Shown: in pieces, positions 43,784 to 55,119 of the stretch
How positions within the stretch are numbered: the stretch's first letter is position 1
How the letters are laid out: each line of letters begins with the position of its first letter
Assembly (NCBI GenBank): GCA_934047225.1
Contig: OW203989.1
Location: forward strand, 1,959,977-2,023,976
Source of the DNA: Ypsolopha sequella
Taxonomy: Eukaryota; Arthropoda; Insecta; Lepidoptera; Ypsolophidae
DNA length: 64,000 nucleotides
Direction of reading: 5' to 3'
Translations under genes and position numbers: made by a program
Notes under the pieces: model-generated
Told to the model about the DNA's origin: nothing
The model's database searches: none
Seen by the model: only the letters and a program-made list of their open reading frames with translations

Positions 43784-46700
43784 GTGAGTTGACCGTGCGT
43801 TTATAGCGAACTGTGTGACTGTACTTTAGAGGCAGGGTTGGATTCAGGCCCTCGGAAAATTATTGTCGAAGGGAATTAAAAATATACTACTTGGTTAAAA
43901 TTATACTACGTTTCGTTTTTCGTCGATTTTTGTTTTGAATTAAAATAAAATAGCGTATTTGTTAGTGAAATTTTTTTAAAACTTACTTAAAACATTCATA
44001 ATTGAATAAAATTGCCTACTTGATAGTGACATTTTTAAAAAAATTACCTAGAATATTCATAATGCATAGAAATTCCCTATATTGTAGGGTAAATGTTAAA
44101 CAGCAAAAAGTCTCAACCAATAAAACAAGTTGATCGGCCTGAAGATATAATTATGGTATTTTTACATAGTATAGTTCCATTACGATACTACATACTACAT
44201 GTCATGAAAATATGGTACAAATGGTATATTTATACTACGAAATCCAACCCTGCTTAGAGGTTCAGGGCCCTAGGTAGTTGATAGAAGTGGAACCCTTAGT
44301 CATGATAAAATGGGATTGGATTGAACCTTGTTGGCCTAGGTTAGGGTTGCCATTCGTCCCACTCGATGCATCAGGACATGTCACCGTTATTAATAGTGGT
44401 GGGCTTAGTTAAAACGGTTTTTTACCAAATACCTAGTCAAATATCGCGCCCCCTTATTGTCACTCTGACCAAAATGTTATCTAGATTAATAATAACCAAA
44501 AGTAATGTTTGAAAGTCTCGCCAAAATTATGTTTCTCCTGAAACAAGTTTTCAATTTTGCAGCTGGGATGAAATCAGGTGAAATCATGTGATAAATATTG
44601 ATCTTCTATGGATAAATATAAAAAATAATAATATAGAAAAATAAAGTGAATGGAGCCCTGCACTCCATAATAATAAAATTTGTGAGAGATTTTCGAGGCA
44701 GATGTCCGTTATCTCACTCCATAGCCCTGTTATCCGGCCCATTTAGTATCCCATCCTCATAGCCCACTCCAAGTCGCTTCCTTCCTGGCAATAGTTTGGC
44801 AACTGTGGGGGACTGTCCGTTAGTGTATCTCAATGATACATTGAGGGAGAGGCCTCCATGGATGCAGCCATCTCACATTTAGATTAAATGGTACCAAAGG
44901 CCTCTTCAATGTTGGCTTCGGCCCCATGAATGCCTTTCAAATGACCGGGTCCCTATGGGCCCGTGACTGAAAAGTGTACCTACATAATAATAAAATAAAG
45001 TGAATGGAGCCCTTCACTCCTTTATAATAATAATAATGATAAAACCCTTTATTCTGAAATTTACAGTTTTTTTATAACAATGTGTTTTCTTTATAGTATG
45101 TCTCTAATTTCAGTGTGCCTGATGGCATAGGCATCCTCCACTGTTGTCTATCTTGGGTAACCCTCCTAAAGTATTACCCTCCCATCTAATGTGCAGTCTT
45201 CCTCAGTGTCATTTTCCATACCAATTAGTATATCATACCTTTTGCTCCACTTTTCTTGTGCACTCCTTTATGGGTAGCCAAAATGTGACGGGAAAGGTAC
45301 GATTAGCGTTGCATAATGGATTGTTGGCTCCTACACTTATGTATGGTAGTGAATGTTGGTTATGGCAAGATAAATATCAAAGTAGAGTGAATGCAGTGGA
45401 AATGCGTTCCTTACGGAGTATGTGTGGTTTAACATTGAATGATAGAGTGAAAAATATCGACATACAGGATCGTTGCGGCCTGAATGTCATTGTAGCATAT
45501 GGAAATCTTTAGTCTCTGCCTACCCCCCTGAGCAACAGGCGTGAGTATATGTATGTATGTAATATTTATATTTCATACTAAGCATTTCATAAACTATTTA
45601 GTTTTTGGCATATTTCATTTAAAAATTTCCCTTTTCTGAAGTGCCCTGACAGTGGTCGGCTATTGTCAGACCGTGATCTGCATTTGGGCTGCAGAAGGTC
45701 AAATCCTGTACTTCAAAGAATTTAACTTGTTCTATTTAAATAGTATTTTACACAACAGATATGATTGAGGGGCTAAATGAAAAATTAAACAGAATCAAAC
45801 TCTGAAATCATTTATTGTCAGAACTACACTCAGGGATACATACTACATCAATGTGCTGAACCGAATGACTTTCAAACTAAAATATATTTTGTGAATATGC
45901 AAACTATTGATATACAGAATGTTAAGATGAAGTTGCGGAAGTTGGAAACTGGCGATAATACCCGTACATACGAAAAACTTTTCACGAAAAAAATGACAAA
46001 ATACATGCAATGAACATATCATTGGTTCATATTAAATATACAGAACCGTGTAACACTTGAAGTTAAGCAAAAAATATATATATTATAAAATTATGATACT
46101 ACTTCACTGAAATAACAAAAGATAATGTATTGCTCCCACGAAAACCAAAATCGTTGTCCAGTATACTCAGTAGAACTATTGTTTGGAGATTTTATATAAG
46201 TGAATGCCTCAATTTTTCAAAAAAGTATAGATACGGTTAGTTCTTAGCGTGAAGGAAAAACAGCATACCTTCCTTATTTGTAATCCGATTCTTGTCATTT
46301 AAAGTTTGAATTATACAAAAATAATGGGTAAATCTGCTTCTAAAACATTTAATTTCTCTATTGGCTTTAGATTTTGACATAATAATGACAATATACTAAA
46401 ACTGAAAATAGCGAAGTTGGTTGATTTGGAAGATTTGTTTGTTGCTTAAATTATGGAGAATTTAAATACCTATTATTTGATACCCCACTTACCAATTCCT
46501 TTTTAATTTATTAGATATATTTTAAGATTAGAAATTGCAGTCGCAGCATTTTTATGACGTCATAGCGAAAAAAAATTATAGTACGCAATTTTTGTCTGAT
46601 GGTGGTTTTTGGGTCTTTTGATCCTACTTAACATCATACTAAAAGTTTCCAGATTTGAACAATTTTAACAATTTTTCCATAAAATACAGTACTATGCTAA

Positions 46701-46859
46701 GAAACTTGTTCATAAACATTTTCTTTATTCCAGTTGTCTGAGTTCCTCTCCATTATGAAACAACACATGATTAATGAAGCTAAAAAAATGGGAGAAGCAA
46801 CTAAGGACGAAGTGGAAAAAAAAGCCAAGGCCATCGCCAGACGCTTGAAGAGGAAATGA
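43508..46859 (+). CDS. BIRC5: Survivin / BIRC5 (Deterin-like), two coding exons
   Basis: Encodes a single-BIR inhibitor-of-apoptosis protein. Survivin works in the chromosomal passenger complex with Aurora B, INCENP and borealin, and can restrain caspases. Exon 1 (43508-43783) ends TTG/GTGAGT; exon 2 (46734-46859) follows TTTATTCCAG and ends TGA. The join is in phase and gives about 133 residues; human survivin has 142. The BIR is clear: 'ERLKTFKNWPF', 'GFYSVANG', then the zinc-binding set Cys-x2-Cys ('CFLCGKELDGWEAHDDPW'), His and Cys in 'EHKSHAAMC'. Exon 2 encodes the long charged C-terminal helix ('MINEAKKMGEATKDEVEKKA') used for complex assembly. An upstream Met at 43469 would add 13 residues. 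I prefer 43508 because of its ACACATGG context and homology. The 2.95-kb intron holds a retroelement nest. Confidence 0.92.
44668..44993 (-). mobile_element. (TTA)n-tailed retroelement inserted in the LINE
   Basis: Inverted relative of the left part of 48296-49795 (GTACACTTTTCAGTCACGGG, GAGGCCTTTGGTACCATTTA, CTCACAAATTT). The tail of ATT triplets is at the left. The host phrase AAAGTGAATGGAGCCCT plus CACTCC is present on both sides (44641-44666 and 44996-45020), giving a target duplication of about 27 bp. Confidence 0.75.
45021..45257 (-). mobile_element. Second (TTA)n-tailed insertion in the same LINE
   Basis: Minus-oriented fragment whose 3' tail reads (ATT)n at the left (45024-45036), next to AATAAAGGG. 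The host sequence CACTCCTTTAT occurs just before (from 45015) and just after (from 45260), a target duplication overlapping that of the first insertion. The encoded part is not recognised. Confidence 0.6.
45561..46733 (+). other. Rest of survivin intron
   Basis: Mostly unassigned. About 45915-45985 carries one terminus of the MITE at 31386-31630 (GTTAAGATGAAGTTGCGGAA, then GAAACTGGCGATA). The acceptor TTTATTCCAG closes the intron. Confidence 0.6.
46734..46859 (+). CDS. BIRC5: Survivin exon 2 (C-terminal helix)
   Basis: 41 codons and TGA. Lys/Glu-rich, helix-forming, ending RRLKRK. No close AATAAA is seen; the first is at 47212, inside a transposon end. Confidence 0.9.
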   Translation: MSEFLSIMKQHMINEAKKMGEATKDEVEKKAKAIARRLKRK

Positions 46860-47154
46860 AGAATTGCCAACACATCCAAACTTAGCATTCTCCTAGATGT
46901 GGGTTAGCTATGCTCATGGTATAGCTAGAGTAGGTGGCCATTTTTAATCCTAAGGTCTATTGATGCGTGTAGTATTACAATTTATTTTCATACCATCTCT
47001 AAGGTTCTCTCAGAGTCTGTGAATTGGAATGCTCAACCAATACGATTATGATACACAGCATACACACACTGTATTGTGAACTTCCTCTAGCCCTGCTGGC
47101 TCACTGAGAACATGGAAGAGTTAGTTGCTGGAAGTATACCTATAATATTATGAC

Positions 47155-47240
47155 AGTACCGGTTCCGCCAAACATGCTTTCGCGTTTGGACAATTTAGCA
47201 TAATAAATCAAACAATTATTAACAAGTAAAATTAGTTGAA
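47155..47240 (+). repeat. Transposon terminus GGTTCCGCCAAACATG, left partner
   Basis: CAGTACCGGTTCCGCCAAAC, then GCGTTTGGACAATTTAGC. It is matched inverted at 57600-57680 (GTTTGGCGGAACCGACCCTT). The pair may be ends of one Tc1/mariner-like element now split by a Helitron and LINEs, or two solo copies. Confidence 0.45.
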
Positions 47241-47534
47241 TTATGTATTTTTCACATTTGACACAAGTACCATAAGTTATGATTCATAACCATTGACAAA
47301 AAAAAAAATTGGAAAGATCAATCACGGAAAACGTCTTTTGGTTAGTCTACTGATCTAACTACAAAATAAAATATTTTTTTATAGAGTAGAGAAATGAAAG
47401 ATTTCCAGATTTATATATATTTTTTTCCTTTCATTATTTTAAGAGACACTTAAACATTCAACAATATTGTACAGAAAAATCAAACAAAAAAATTTAATGT
47501 TTGTGTATTTCTTTTAAAATAATGAAAGGAAAAG

Positions 47535-48290
47535 AATAAAATTGTGAACATTTGTGAGCATGGACTCAGATACAAGGCGACAAAGAACGAGTTTATGATA
47601 TTTAAAGCTGGAAATGTTCCGAATCTGTACAGCATATCATGCTTTGTAATACTCCGCTTAAAAGAGTCTCTCTATTCAAATACTTGGGTCACTGGGTCTC
47701 TGATAACCTCACTGATAATTTTGATATTGAGAGGGAATGCAGGCTGTCCGATGTAATATGCTGGCCTGCAGATTTGTGCCCTGTACCGAGCAGGTGAAAA
47801 CGACACTATTTAAATCGTACTGCCAGTTTTTTTACCAACCTCTGTGTCAGTTATACGCAGGGGTCATACAGCTCTCTGCGAGTCTATTACAACAATGCGT
47901 TCAGGGTGCTGCTCGGGCTGCCTCGGTTCTGCAGTGCTTCCAGTATGTTCGCGGAGGCACGCGTCGATGGCTTCCACGCCATTTTTAGGAAGCGGTGCGC
48001 GTCAAGGCTGAATCGAGTGCGTACCAAACCAGCACCAACAGCATCTTGAGGGCAATGGCTGACAGATGGGACTCCGCGCTGTTAGGACACTGGCCTCGTT
48101 TACACGTGACTTTATCAAGACGCGTGTAAGTGAAGTTAGTATTCTATATGTGCTTTTATGTCTGTGTTTTTAATTTCTGTGCTTCTGTGTTATTTATAAT
48201 ATTAATGTTAATTTATTTTTGTAATAATTAATGTTATTTTCTAATTTGGATTAATTTTATCTGAAATAAATTAATATTATTATTATTATG
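47535..48290 (+). pseudogene. LINE polymerase C-terminal region with (ATT)n tail
   Basis: Three frames must be combined: 'FKYLGHWVSDNLTDNFDIE'-like wording, then 'VRCNMLACRFVPCTEQVKTT', then 'NNAFRVLLGLPRFCSASSMF' and 'EARVDGFHAIFRKRCASRLN'. This is the post-palm part of a non-LTR polymerase. AATAAA and five or six ATT triplets (48266-48292) close it. Confidence 0.65.
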
Positions 48291-48295
48291 TAGGT

Positions 48296-49795
48296 ACACT
48301 TTTCAGTCACGGGCCCATAGGGACCTGCCCCCCTATTCTGTATCTTTAATTGCCAACTGGACTAGGTGCCTATCATCAAAAACATAGCTAAAAACGGAAC
48401 TTACAAAATTGCTATTAGTGGTTATTGACCTATTACGAACTGTGTCGTCACTTCAAGTGCGAACATATCCTTAAGACAACCGGAATTCGATATTATATGT
48501 ATGTTTTTGATGATAGGCACCCAGTTCAAACGGCAACTAAAGATACGTAATAGGCCCTCTGGTCATTTGAAAAGCATTCACGATTTTGAATCACGATTCA
48601 ATGTTGAAGAGGCCTTTGGTACCATTTAATCTAAATGTGAGATGGCTGCATCCATGGAGACCTCTCCCTCAATGTATCATTGAAATACACTAACGGGAGG
48701 CCCCCCACAGTTGATAATCTATTGCCAGGAAGGAAGCAACTTGGAGTGGGCTATAAGGTTGGGGTGCTAAATGGACCGGATAACTGGGCTATGGAGTGAG
48801 ATAACAGACATCTGCCTCGAAAATCTCTCACAAATTTAAGCTTGGCAGATGGCAACTTGCTGCTTGATTACTACCCAGCAGAAAAGCCGTTGTGGGCCCC
48901 GGTATTAAGCCACCATGGGGCGGCCAGGGGGCAACACTATGTAAGCAGCTAAGGTTGTCGAGAGGCGAGTCTGCAGGGCTCAAGGTCAAGTGCCCCTGGC
49001 GTTATGACATTTGACACTTCGAACCTAGAGGACTCTGGCTGGCTGGTTAAGGCAAGCGCAGAGGCGGGGGGTGTTAGGGGGTGTGGATTATCCCTGTACG
49101 CACTGTAGGAGTACACCTAAGGACAACCCTTGGTCAGTCTAGGACTAATGAAAGGAATGGAAACAAAGGGAACCACCAGGCTATTTATTGGGTTGAGGTG
49201 CTAGTGGACAGAGTAACTGGGACTAAGAAAGGAACTATGGCGTCTGCCCGATCTATGTTACCAACACAAAAAAATGGGCAGGCGGAGACTCGCCAACTCA
49301 ATTAAATGGGCCCCCCAAACGGTCGCTCGCACGGAGAGACAAGAGGGCAACATTTGCTGAGCGGTTAAAGGGTGGAGAGGTGTCACTGGACTTTAAATGA
49401 TCACTTGCTCAGTGAGGGTCCAGTATCACGTGCCTACTCGCCACTTACGTTTTACATCCATCCTTCGAGCATATAGCTCTTGCTTCTCCACTCTGACCGG
49501 CTTCCCACGGCAAGCCAGAGGTGGGGGATCTGTCCCTCGTCATTGTTAACTCCAGCCGGCTAACAAAGGCGAGCCGAAGATGAGGAACAGGGCCTTCCCC
49601 CGGGAGCACTTTCGGGTCCGTGGGGTCGCTACTGCCCAACAGCTCACCTCAAGCTGCCCTGCGTTATGCCATTGCCCTGTTAGCCGTGTAAGTTTTGTAC
49701 ACGTTGCCCGCCTCTCACTTGGCCTGATGTTCGGCTCGGACGTAGAGTTGGATTTTGAGAGGCTTATTTTATTGTAATATTATTATTATTATACG
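48296..49795 (+). mobile_element. (TTA)n-tailed 1.3-kb retroelement holding a MITE
   Basis: Opens TAGGTACACTTTTCAGTCAC and closes with TATTATTATTATTAT near 49795. The first 320 bp are shared with the inverted copy at 44668-44993. I see no polymerase motifs, so it is either a LINE 5' part or a non-autonomous derivative. A family X MITE is inserted at 48327-48556. Confidence 0.55.
48327..48556 (-). mobile_element. MITE family X inside the retroelement
   Basis: Begins GCCCCCCTATTCTG and ends GTAATAGGCCC. The inverted relative at 44.9 kb lacks it, reading CCATAGGGACCCGGTCATTT straight through. It therefore serves as an empty-site control and shows the MITE is the later arrival. Confidence 0.85.
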
Positions 49796-50596
49796 GATAA
49801 GTTAAATTGATCTCTACAAGATAAATAAACATCTAGCTGCAACGCCAAATTCCTTCGTGATTTTATTTTAGTGATCTTCCAGATTTTTATCCTTGATAAT
49901 TGTGATACTTGTGTTAAATCTGAAAAATACATAATCTATATAAATAAAAATGAATTGCTGTTCGTTAGTCTCGCTAAAACTCGAGAACGGCTGAACCGAT
50001 TTGGCTAATTTTAGTCTTGAAATATTCGTGGATGTCCAGGGAAGGTTTAAGCGATGAGAAAATGTGGAAAAATTGCGAGGAAAATACTAAAAACGACAAT
50101 TTTATTTTCCCATACAAACTGTTCTTACCTGTCAAACATTTGATGTTCGCCCCGTCGCGTCGGTTCGGTATTTTAGGAATAAAAACATGTAGAACTAGAT
50201 TAAATAAGGGTTTGGAATCGACAACATATATCCACAATAGTCTGATTATCGCGTATTTAGATTTAAAACATGTAAAATAATGACACTTGGTTGTTGTGTT
50301 GGGTGCGTTCAGAAATATACTTTGAAACAGTAAAGTTCGCTATACGATCTGAAATTGTGTACCTACTTCCCTAAAAATCAAATCAGCGACTCTTTATCAA
50401 ATGTCAAAACGCCCCGATACTATGAAATTTGTATGAGGTTTTACATTATGACGTCACAGTTTTCTGTGATCAAACTGCTTCCTTTTTTCTTAGTTTTTAG
50501 AAATTATAAAATTGTCAAACCCTCAAAAAATTCTGATTCCAATTAACACCTTAAAAAAGATTCAAAACTTGATTTGTCATTCTGATAGTGCTTACA

Positions 50597-51440
50597 ATGC
50601 CGAGGAGAAAACGACTTTACATTAGGTCGTTGTAGTCGATCGAATGTGCGACGAGCTACCTCACGCGCTTACTCACGCGCTAATCGCACTGATGACCAGC
50701 GAGAGACTGATAATGATAACAGTCGTATTGGTATGGTAGATTTGCATTCTAGAGTGAATTACAATGAAGTGGATAATAGGCATAGAATGGAACGAGTTCG
50801 GGCACATCGATCACAACAGCAGCGAGCACGGGAAAATTAAATTTGATCGATTCCGCAGATGCAATGTTCCTGTGAACCTGGCACGAGGAGCATTCTCCTA
50901 CGATCAAGAAATAGATTATAGTGCCGACAAATCTGTAACTATTGGGGAAATGTCAATCATTTGTCAACATTGTGAAGCTTTAAAATACAGCGGTGAATTT
51001 GCAGGATTATGTTGTGCTGGTGGTAAAGTAAAATTGCTACAATTAGTCCCACCACCTGATCCATTAGACTCATTAGTTTTTGGGATGGTTGATTAATTGA
51101 TCACAGGTGCTGAAACCAACAAAAAAGTCAGTGCTATGAATTTTTATTCAAACAGAATCCGTGAAGGTGAAGTAAATCACATTTTGATGTGTCAACGGCT
51201 TTTTCATCAGTTTGCAGTTGAAATGTATGTCAAAATTGAGACTGAACGATTGACGTACATCCGTCTAAACCAACAGCAGCTTCGATCTGAAGAGTACATT
51301 CATCTTCGCGATGCTATTAATGCCGATGGCAATGCAAACAATGTGGGGAAAAATTATAATTTTGCCGGCCACTTACATTGGAAGGCCGCGCCATCACGGT
51401 GTCGTGCATTTGGGTATATTTGTTGTTACTAATACATATA
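50597..51440 (+). pseudogene. Helitron Rep/helicase N-terminal fragment
   Basis: Fragments of the long Helitron replication protein. An Arg-rich start (MPRRKR...) is followed by a basic, Gln/Arg-rich stretch (50646-50840). The zinc-finger-like 'ICQHCEALKYSGEFAGLCC' and 'LVPPPDPLDSLVFG' lie at 50764-51096. After an in-frame TAA come 'LFHQFAVEMYVKIETERLTY', 'RLNQQQLRSEEYIHLRDAIN' and, after a frameshift, 'ILPATYIGRPRH'. These match the Helitron-like N domain in order. The Rep HUH motif and the helicase are absent, so the copy cannot move itself. Confidence 0.8.
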
Positions 51441-52142
51441 TGTCGGAAATAATATTCAATATGATACAATTCAAATATTTTTTATTAAAGATATATAAAT
51501 CAACCTTTACGGTAGGAACCATATTTTCTAAAATTTCCACGATTGACACCTGAATCGGCAAAATATCAATTAATCTAACAGCAAATGCGAACCATGTTTG
51601 CTAAAGATGTCTTGACTTGCCTCGCCAGGACTTGACGGCGTGGCGGAAGGCCTCGGTGACTCGGACAAATCTGGTAGAACCAGAATATTGCCGATGTTGT
51701 GCTCATGACTTTCTTAAATCTCATCCAAATCCTTTAGTTCATCGGCAGTTAAATTAAGTTCTGAAAATGTTATTCCTTCAGATGATGACACAGATGATGA
51801 TGATGGCATTGTTGAGACGAACTTCGGTTTTAATAACAGTTGTTGTTTCACTCGATTTTTTTATTCCTTAGCCCTATTAATTCGTATTATTCGGCTCAAA
51901 TTGTGACCGCACTTTATACAAAACTCGAAGGCATCAGCGGTTATTGTGAAACATTCGTCGCATCTTTACAATTTTTTTGTGCCACTAGGACAGGTACTTC
52001 TGTTAATCTGCCGTTCTATCCACTTTATACAAAAGGGACAATGCATTGTTAAAAGTTAACTATAACTTCTGAAAAATAGTTTTGAAATATCAATTATATT
52101 TTCTTGGAAAGTTCGGTGACAGTGACACTGACAGTCAGTGTT
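51441..52142. other. Helitron interior, not assigned
   Basis: No coding homology recognised. An acidic GAT-triplet patch lies at 51782-51806. Confidence 0.4.
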
Positions 52143-52595
52143 GGCAGGTTCTCAGAATAAGGAAAACCTCAGAATAAGGAATACAAATAGAAGCCTGACT
52201 AAAATAAGAACTGGGCATTAGCCATTGTACTCATCTAACGTAAATTACTCCTGTGTACGAGTGAATGAAACGACGAACCGCACTTACTTTATATTTTTTC
52301 CTGGTGTGTCACTAGATTGAACCAAACAAATGTCAGATGGATGTAATTTGGATGTATTTTAAAAATTATAACACCATCAAATTAAATATGTCTCATCATT
52401 GTATCGTTGTGTTGTAATATCGTACGTTGCGTGCATCACATCTTAATTTGGTGGCATCGCAATGTCTATTGCATTTTGCGAAAGTTTACAGCTTCACCGA
52501 GAGAAATTAAATATTTTGGTGGTCTTCCTCTCAAAATTCGTGAAAGTGTGATTTATTATTGTTTGTGTTGATTGTTTTTTTAACATTGTAATAAA

Positions 52596-53940
52596 ATGTC
52601 TTGTGCGATTGAAGGCTGTAAATCGCATACAGGAAGAAAAGAAAACAACAATGAAGCAATATCATTTCATCGGTGAGTTCTGATAGTTTTTATGTTAATA
52701 AGTTGCAGGATCATACCTAAAACTCAGTAACAATAATAGTAGTTCTTGTAAATCATACTCGTGTTCAATTCTACACCGATATTTGCCTGTTTTATATAGA
52801 TTTTCTGCCGACTACGAGAGGTTATGTTTTTTCGTATAGTGATGTACTAAAGTCCGTGTGGCAAACTATCGAACATTGGTTCCCGCGGCAGCCGTGCATA
52901 AAGGATAATACTGCCGTCCATACACGATCCGCCGTATGTGCATTCGATTAGCCAAGCAATAATCATCTTTATCAAAAGCTTATTAGTATTTAGTACCGGC
53001 GATTATTGCTTGGCTCATCGAATGCACATACGGCAGAACTTGTAAGGACGGCAGAATAGATTAATAAGAGGTTTTCTTTTTGAGTATTAAAAAAAAACAT
53101 AGTTTCCCAGAACTCTGTAGATGGTGTTGAACTGACTACGTTGCTAGGTGCCAAAGCCAAAACGATTGAAAAAAAAACATTGCGTCACGTCACGTCACGT
53201 CACATACGCTCGTTGGTTGATGACATGTGTGCTGAGCATATTATGTGCAAATGCTTTGTTATGGTCCGTCCAGGTTTAAAATGTACCATGGCTTGTACTC
53301 ATTGCGCTTTACGACTTTCATCTTTAGGAAAAAGATGTATGCCTCCATTTTTATACAAATCCACAAGGCACAGACTTCTCTTCTTTTTCTCTTGGGACAT
53401 TTTCTTTCTGGCTTAGAAAACTCATAAAAAGACTGCTAATTATTTTTTTCTTTTTCCTTGTTGTTATTATTTATTTATTTTCAAAATGTCATTGTGATGT
53501 GATGTGACAATGACATTAATTACTTTTTTATGTACGTTTCGTTTTACGATCTCAAAATTACATCCAAGTGCAATAATCAAAAAAATTATGTGACGTTCCG
53601 TTCCTTGCAGTAACTTACCAAGTTCAGCGCCATCTATCCAGCGACTAGGGAAGAGTAAAAAAAAAAGAAATGAAAATCCCTCATTGCAGCGCGAGTTAAA
53701 AGAAAAATAATGCCGAATAAATATTGCTATATTTTTTGTTACAGATTTCCAAAAAGGGAAGAATTAAAAAGTGAATGGCTTAGACGAATAATTTGACCAA
53801 ATTGGGCAATTAAAAAAAGCGGTCATATTTGTTCGAAACACTTTACGTCGGATTCTTTGAGACCAAACGAAAATTTAAAATGGAGACTTTTAAAAGCAGA
53901 TGCCTTACCAACGTTATATTTACCAGATACAGACACATTG
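52596..53940 (+). pseudogene. THAP-domain gene of unit 1, with premature stop
   Basis: Exon 1 (52596-52672) reads MSCAIEGCKSHTGRKENNNE..., holding the first two zinc ligands (Cys-x4-Cys), and ends CG/GTGAGT. Exon 2 (53745-53940) follows TTACAG in phase: 'FPKREELKSEWLRRII' with the conserved Pro and Trp. A TGA stop follows (53794-53796), then 'ICSKHF' (third Cys and His) and 'ALPTLYLPD', the AVPTIF-type box. A third exon may start at 54044 after TTTTAG. The stop sits between the two zinc half-sites, so no complete THAP fold can be made without read-through. Confidence 0.7.
52931..53034. repeat. Hairpin in the THAP intron
   Basis: GCCGTATGTGCATTCGAT and AGCCAAGCAATAATC are repeated inverted at 52999-53034. 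It lies in the 0.78 kb that unit 2 lacks, so it may be a MITE inserted in unit 1 only or part of a deletion in unit 2. Confidence 0.7.
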
Positions 53941-55119
53941 GTAACCTTTAAATAATTATGTATAATTGCATTATCAATCTTGTTTGTAGGTACGTGCTTG
54001 TACTATACTATAGTATATTAACTCGATAATTTTTCAATTTTAGGCAACAGAACCAGTACCTATGGATGTCTGTGGTTTAGAAAAGTGCATACTTCTATGT
54101 TCGCAAATCGTTCTGAAAGGCCTGTTCGTTCACGTTACTGCCGTGATCGACTTCACGAAGAAATTCCGCAGATCAAGACATTTTCGTACTTAGTGGTTGA
54201 CAATAAAAGTACTTTGACAGAGTAGTTCTATCGTGAAATGAATTTTGGGAATGCTTATTGACTTGAACTGCGCATAATTTGATTTCTTATTACAGTTTAT
54301 TAGGTATTTTAATCGTTCATTATTTGTTATTAGTTTTTATTCAAGATAAGTTGATGTTTATTTGATAGAAATAAAAAAAAATGAAATTACCTCTGTAGTA
54401 ATTGCGCTGTCATCGCTCATCATTGACATAATATTATTATTACGAATCCTATAAGTCTATGATTATTATGATTTCTATTGTTGCGATTAATTCCTTCTTC
54501 CTTGATTGAACAAAGACGCGACATCAACGAACATCTATTTGATTGAGTTAAGAGGCGACTTAAAAAGTATCCACTTAAATAGTTTACGGTTGTATCTCTG
54601 ATACAAGCTACAGCATTTTTTGTACTAGAAATTTTGGACTTAACTTATGTACCTACCTGCCTACGATATAGTAATTTGTACTTAATAAAAAATATTATGC
54701 TAAACGAAAGATATCCTTTTATTAATTCCTTATTTACACAATATAACATGTGTCCCACTGGGGTAGACAGAGACCACTTTGCTATTAATTCTCTTGGCCT
54801 CCTTCCAAAGCAAGAGGATGTCACCAGAAAGGTCGGTGCCTCCTGCATTCTCTTTTTTTTCACACTTTGATACGATATGATCTGTGGTAAGGAGATTGGT
54901 CGCGGTTCATTTCGATTTGGTTTATTTATTGTAGTCAAAAATTGACATTGTTACATCACTAGCAAAGCAACGAACTAGTGACAACCTACCTAATTAAGAA
55001 AAAACTAATACATATCCATCTCTCTCTAACGCACTAAAATGTCGTAAGAAAATCAAAGATAGGTGTCTTTCTCCGCGTATTATTTTAGCCAGGTTTCTAT
55101 TTGTATTCCTTATTCTGAG

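Larger units (their letters stand above)
44637..45560 (+). pseudogene. RTE-type LINE fragment in survivin intron, interrupted twice
   Basis: Same segment as 7293-7878. The frame 'VNGALHS' is cut at about 44667 and resumes at 45258 with 'FMGSQNVTGKVRLALHNGLL', then 'APTLMYGSECWLWQDKYQSR' and 'RSLRSMCGLTLNDRVKNIDI'. It jumps from the CGLN block to the final GGCGTGAGTATATGT tail, so an internal part is also deleted. Confidence 0.8.
52151..55119 (+). mobile_element. P-superfamily-like THAP element, unit 1
   Basis: The left end is CTCAGAATAAGG (doubled: CTCAGAATAAGGAAAAC then CTCAGAATAAGGAATAC), followed by AAATAGAAGCCTGACTAAAA. The right end is the exact inverse of the second copy, closing CCTTATTCTGAG at 55119. 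The unit carries a two- to three-exon THAP frame and no recognisable catalytic domain. THAP DNA-binding domains occur in P-element transposases and their domesticated relatives. The 8-bp duplication around the pair supports this class; the terminal sequence is not that of the canonical Drosophila P. Confidence 0.65.

Noticed and set aside
45144..45512. 122-codon frame as an intact gene
   Set aside because: The first third is an inserted retroelement fragment and the rest is the RTE post-palm region; it is a chance fusion across a nested insertion.
46697..46888. Minus-strand frame over survivin exon 2
   Set aside because: Shadow of the real exon on the opposite strand.
54645..54938. 97-codon minus frame with a near copy at 56814-57108
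   Set aside because: The second copy exists because the THAP element is duplicated. The frame differs between copies and has no recognisable domain.
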